From Thiobacillus denitrificans (GTDB taxonomy: Bacteria; Pseudomonadota; Gammaproteobacteria; Burkholderiales; Thiobacillaceae): DNA of 64,000 bases. Position 1 is the stretch's first letter; the number at the start of each line of letters is the position of its first letter. Under the pieces are notes generated by a model. It was given only the letters and a program-made list of their open reading frames with translations. It did no database searches and was not told the DNA's origin. The position numbers and the translations under genes were made by a program. Location of the stretch: positions 124,001 to 188,000 of the forward strand of contig DYIY01000006.1 of NCBI GenBank assembly GCA_020723405.1, given 5' to 3'. Positions 63,250 through 64,000 of the stretch are shown here, in pieces.

Positions 63250-63276
63250 TAAAGTTTTTTTTTTCGCTGCCGATAA
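63250..63276 (+). promoter_or_regulatory. Sigma-28 (FliA) promoter of second flagellin gene
   Basis: TAAA at 63250-63253, exactly 15 bases, then GCCGATAA at 63269-63276: a perfect match to the FliA consensus. The spacer contains a run of ten T. Transcription would start near 63283, about 78 bases upstream of the ATG. Confidence 0.9.
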
Positions 63277-63314
63277 CCAGCTCGCGTAGTCCATCAAGGG
63301 CTGGTCGCAACACC

Positions 63315-63330
63315 GGAGGGAGAACCCTCC
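63315..63330 (+). other. Leader hairpin of second flagellin mRNA
   Basis: GGAGGG-AGAA-CCCTCC forms a perfect 6-bp stem with a 4-base loop, 18 bases upstream of the AAGGAG ribosome-binding site (63348-63353). Its GGAGG strand could also compete for ribosome binding. Confidence 0.45.
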
Positions 63331-63360
63331 TCCCACATTCCTTAGAAAAGGAGCTTCAAA

Positions 63361-64000
63361 ATGGCAGCAACAGTCGCCCTGACCGCCTCCATGCGGTCCA
63401 ACGTCGTCAGCCTGCAACTGACGGAAACCCTCATCAACCGTACTCAGGATCGCCTGTCCACCGGCAAGAAGGTGAACAGCGCCCTGGACAACCCCACCAA
63501 CTTCTTCGTGGCCGCCCGCCACACCCAACGTGCCAACGACCTTCTGGGCCGCAAGGACACCATGGGTGAAGCGATCCAGACCATCAAGGCCGCCGACGCT
63601 GGCATCACCGGCATCAAGACCCTGCTGGAATCCGCGAAAGGTCTGGTCGAATCCGCCCGTTCCGCCACCACGGCAGACCGCTCGGCCCTGGGTACCCAGT
63701 TCAGCCAGATCCTGCTGAAGATCAACGACTTGATCGAAGATGCGGACTACAAGGGCACCAACTATCTGGAAAACGGTTCCCTCACCGTGCTGTTCAACGA
63801 GGATGGTTCCAACGCCCTGACCATCACCGGCTTCACTGCCAACGTGGGTGCTTCCGGCCTGGGTGTGGCCGCTTCCGGCGCCGATATCTCCGCCGGTGGC
63901 ACCTCTCTGGACGCCGCCGCCTCCCAGATCACCGTGGCCCTGACCACCCTGACCACCCAGGCCTCCATCCTGGCCAGCAACCTGTCCATCGTTTCCGCCC
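63361..64000 (+). CDS. Second flagellin, short type (3' end outside window)
   Basis: The first 213 codons of a flagellin beginning MAATVALTASMRSNVVSLQL. It is nearly identical to the first flagellin over the visible length, with differences mainly at the N-terminus (MAATVA for MKEIA) and scattered conservative changes such as TGKKV for TGKRV and ADISAGG for ADISGGG. AAGGAG at 63348-63353 precedes the ATG. It is controlled by sigma-28, whereas the first copy has a sigma-54 promoter, so the two are probably made at different times. The gene runs off the end of the window. Confidence 0.93.
   Translation, partial: MAATVALTASMRSNVVSLQLTETLINRTQDRLSTGKKVNSALDNPTNFFVAARHTQRANDLLGRKDTMGEAIQTIKAADAGITGIKTLLESAKGLVESARSATTADRSALGTQFSQILLKINDLIEDADYKGTNYLENGSLTVLFNEDGSNALTITGFTANVGASGLGVAASGADISAGGTSLDAAASQITVALTTLTTQASILASNLSIVSA

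Overview
The window is high-GC, gene-dense DNA of betaproteobacterial type. The run fimV - truA - trpF - trpB - trpA - accD - folC - dedD - purF - metZ, the pilB-pilC-pilD-coaE-zapD run and a NapDAGHB periplasmic nitrate reductase operon point to a motile, nitrate-respiring Betaproteobacterium, perhaps of the Rhodocyclales type. This placement rests on gene order and protein character only; no rRNA or tRNA gene was seen.

Layout. 1-10.8 kb is a collinear biosynthetic block: fimV end, an EcfT/CbiQ-like membrane protein, truA, trpFBA, accD, folC, dedD, purF, metZ. A 234-bp element with 17-bp inverted ends sits between trpB and trpA, folC seems to start at CTG, and cvpA is missing between dedD and purF. 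10.8-17.2 kb holds a Crp/Fnr regulator divergent from napDAGHB across an FNR/DNR-type box. Next come a stand-alone Hfq and a CbpA-like J protein. 18.6-24.7 kb is cluster A: a radical SAM/SPASM protein and, divergent from it, an unknown 160-residue protein, an FkbM methyltransferase, a second radical SAM protein, a GSCFA protein and ManC. The two arms start from back-to-back sigma-54 promoters.

24.7-49.1 kb is mostly housekeeping: xerD, ogt, a Rieske oxygenase, nhaR, htpX, a TerC-family protein, a YqhA-family protein, an orphan HicA-like protein, a CorC-family protein, type IV pilus assembly genes, coaE, zapD, an M23 peptidase, mutY, a LysR/pirin pair, yjdM, hslR, ypfJ, a thioredoxin-like protein and a predicted secreted protein.

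49.2-64 kb is cluster B: a methyltransferase with a large unassigned N-terminal region, a 2-oxoglutarate dioxygenase, an FkbM methyltransferase, a TylF-like methyltransferase and a 1022-residue AsnB/glycosyltransferase-like/helical fusion on the minus strand. Two TPR-glycosyltransferase-like proteins follow on the plus strand, one ending in a methyltransferase domain. They run straight into a short flagellin gene with a sigma-54 promoter, flaF, and a second flagellin gene (cut by the window end) with a sigma-28 promoter.

The most interesting reading is that clusters A and B form one sigma-54/flagellum-linked system that decorates flagellin or another surface polymer. They share sigma-54 promoters, paired FkbM enzymes and adjacency to flagellin. 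This is inference from context; the substrate is not visible in the sequence.
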